Shown here in pieces: positions 27,701 to 29,214 of a stretch of 29,214 bases of DNA. Position numbers and translations under genes: made by a program. The DNA comes from a virus: positions 1-29,214 of the IMG/VR virus record IMGVR_UViG_3300031687_000077. One strand, written 5' to 3'. The notes beneath the pieces are model-generated. The model was not told where the DNA came from and made no database searches. It worked only from the letters and a program-made list of their open reading frames with translations. The stretch's first letter is position 1. Each line of letters begins with the position of its first letter.

Positions 27701-29007
27701 GAACTACTGAACATCTAGTGTTTGACGACTTCCTCGGTAGTGAGGAGGCGTTGCATATCGCAAATATCCTTAGACGGGACGAACACAAAATACTTGCAAT
27801 CCCTAATACCTCTTCAACGGGGTATAAGGGAACAACTGCACAATATTCCGTTTATAATCTACTCACACATCCCGACATACGTCCCATGAATATACCTGAT
27901 AGGATATTCGACTTACCTATATTCCAACCCACACCTGAAAATGACTATGCAGAACTATGGGTGCAATGTTGGGGTAACGTACTCCATCAAGGACAAAACT
28001 TACCCGTCCATTGTCATGCAGAGAAAGAGGCGGAACATACCAATGATTTACTTGCGTGTTCAATCTACCTAGACGGTAAAGACCCATGTTATACGCATTG
28101 GGAAGACGGGAAACAAGTCAATGAACGAGGTACACTTCACGTTGCAGGTAAATTCCATGAACACGAAGTCAAGACCAACGTATTCACTGAACCACGCATA
28201 TCAATGGCGTTCGATATCTACTGGAATAGGGATAAAGTACTCACTGATTCACATAGACGATTCCTACACATACATCGAAAGGAAAACGTAGTCTATAAAT
28301 CCGACTTCAACGGAATGCCAATTGTCGTAAAGAAATCCGACACCCAAACCAAACTACATTTCGGACATCAATCAGACATAGTTCAAGCAATTATATTGAA
28401 CAAAAGTCCAACAACACTATGGTTCACCTATGTGAATCAATTATGTGGAGTAACCAATCAAGTCAAAGACCCAAAAACGGCACTTGTGTTAGGACTTGGG
28501 GGTGGAGTCATCCCTTCATGGTTACAAGAGAACACTAAGTGTGACATAGACGTGGTCGAAATCATCCCTGAACTCGAACAAATATCCCATGAATACTTCA
28601 ATATGCCAAAAGGTATCAATGTCATCATAGAGGATGCATTTGATTATGTCAGTAAAACCCCAAAACACTATGATATTGTCGTAGTGGATATAGGAGATGA
28701 GACATGGGAATTCATGGAACGATTTGATGATGCATTTTATAGAGACTTACAGAATATACTCACACCAAACGGATGTGTTGCAATCAATTACTTTGCATGG
28801 AAGGATACACCTGAACACGACAATCACTTAGAACAACTTAGAAAGACGTTCGGTCATGTAGAACTTCAACCCAACCCTTACCAAAAGAACAACAACTGCA
28901 TAACCTATTGTAGTAATCACAAACCCGACCATGGTACATACACAAACGCTGCTAGGTCATCAACACAAATAGATTCCAACGCAACTTGGGGCCCATTAGG
29001 AGAATAG
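27688..29007 (+). CDS. Fusion: oxygenase/cupin-like beta-helix domain plus spermidine-synthase-like domain
   Basis: The protein is 439 aa. Residues about 1-195 look like a double-stranded beta-helix domain: LPVHCHAEKEAEH (105-117) with H108/H110, then GTLHVAGKFHEHEVKTN (148-164) and EPRISMAFDIYW (168-179). A conventional HxD is not clear, so it may be a cupin-like or diverged 2OG oxygenase fold. Residues about 215-420 resemble spermidine synthases and related SAM-binding proteins: ALVLGLGGGVIPSWL (265-279) as the glycine-rich loop, VVEIIPEL (289-296) with the acidic residue, IIEDAFDYV (313-321), and YDIVVVDIGDE (328-338). The tail after about 420 is Asn/Ser/Thr-rich. The substrate is unknown; aminopropyl or methyl transfer linked to oxidation is inference. 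Confidence 0.82.
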   Translation: MVSVGTTEHLVFDDFLGSEEALHIANILRRDEHKILAIPNTSSTGYKGTTAQYSVYNLLTHPDIRPMNIPDRIFDLPIFQPTPENDYAELWVQCWGNVLHQGQNLPVHCHAEKEAEHTNDLLACSIYLDGKDPCYTHWEDGKQVNERGTLHVAGKFHEHEVKTNVFTEPRISMAFDIYWNRDKVLTDSHRRFLHIHRKENVVYKSDFNGMPIVVKKSDTQTKLHFGHQSDIVQAIILNKSPTTLWFTYVNQLCGVTNQVKDPKTALVLGLGGGVIPSWLQENTKCDIDVVEIIPELEQISHEYFNMPKGINVIIEDAFDYVSKTPKHYDIVVVDIGDETWEFMERFDDAFYRDLQNILTPNGCVAINYFAWKDTPEHDNHLEQLRKTFGHVELQPNPYQKNNNCITYCSNHKPDHGTYTNAARSSTQIDSNATWGPLGE

Positions 29008-29012
29008 AACAC

Positions 29013-29214
29013 ATGGAATTCAGTAAGACAAACCCAAAGGTATTATTAAACTTCACCCCCAACAACGAATTCACGGAAGGATTCTTCGTATACCTACAAG
29101 ACAAGGTGCCCTTCATGGATTGCGTAGACCATAACACACCTGAAGAAGACCAACCAAACGCATGGGTGGAACATACACAACGCCACGGGGTATTTGACCT
29201 CTACTTCCACCTTA
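29013..29214 (+). CDS. Unknown protein, 3' truncated by the window
   Basis: ATG 29013 follows AGGAG (28997-29001) and opens a frame that runs off the window after 67 codons. It begins MEFSKTNPKVLLNFTPNNEF and has an aromatic-rich pattern (EGFFVYLQDKVPF). It follows the fusion gene by five bases and may belong to the same operon. No family can be named from the part seen. Confidence 0.65.
   Translation, partial: MEFSKTNPKVLLNFTPNNEFTEGFFVYLQDKVPFMDCVDHNTPEEDQPNAWVEHTQRHGVFDLYFHL

Noticed and set aside
1-29214. CRISPR array, insertion sequence or integrase attachment site
   Set aside because: No regularly spaced repeats, no transposase or integrase motifs and no tRNA-end duplications were seen.
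1-29214. CCGG avoidance as a second restriction signal
   Set aside because: Only one CCGG (25414) was seen where about 30 would be expected, but CG-containing and GC-only words are generally scarce here (GGCC about half of expectation, GCGC only a few), so this is less distinctive than the GATC gap.

Overview
The window looks like part of a T4-type (myovirus) genome infecting a marine, low-GC bacterium. Every convincing gene lies on the + strand. Genes are tightly packed, often with ATGA or TAATG overlaps, and the base composition is AT-rich. The gene content is typical of marine T4-like phages: a gp61-like primase, class Ia ribonucleotide reductase (nrdA, nrdB) with a glutaredoxin, three tRNAs, a spanin-like pair and many 2-oxoglutarate/Fe(II) oxygenase-like genes. 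Intergenic CTAAATA/ATAAATA boxes resemble the T4 late promoter core. The host cannot be named from the sequence; a SAR11-like or other marine proteobacterium is an inference.

Layout. 1-12.9 kb is a probable late block. It holds the end of an unknown gene, a ligase-like protein, a nucleotidyltransferase-kinase fusion, two long modular proteins (one ending in an HNH-like domain), and a run of small proteins whose N-termini resemble the capsid-targeting peptide of T4 internal head proteins. These are followed by Ig-like and other putative virion proteins, tRNA-Thr, and a membrane coiled-coil protein. 12.9-19.2 kb is one translationally coupled operon behind a sigma70-like promoter: primase, nrdA, a 2OG oxygenase, nrdB, glutaredoxin and small genes. 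19.2-21.3 kb has short transcription units with near-consensus sigma70 promoters: a zinc-peptidase-like gene, a roughly 400-base stretch that looks like a structured RNA, a small gene, a HAD nucleotidase-like gene and a small winged-helix-like gene. 21.3-25.3 kb carries a spanin-like pair and three consecutive oxygenase-like genes with small genes between and after them. 25.3-26.3 kb has an outer-membrane protein gene and tRNA-Ala/tRNA-Ser. 26.3-29.2 kb holds small genes, a large unknown gene, a fusion of a double-stranded-beta-helix-like domain with a spermidine-synthase-like domain, and a truncated gene at the window end.

How the genes may work together. The primase/RNR/glutaredoxin operon supplies primers and dNTPs. 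The 1.5-10 kb block may encode a cargo of enzymes and small proteins packaged in the head and cleaved by the prohead protease. The oxygenase cluster and the fusion gene suggest a modification pathway of unknown target. The most striking genome-wide signal is that the tetramer GATC is almost absent: one copy found by eye where roughly 90-100 are expected.
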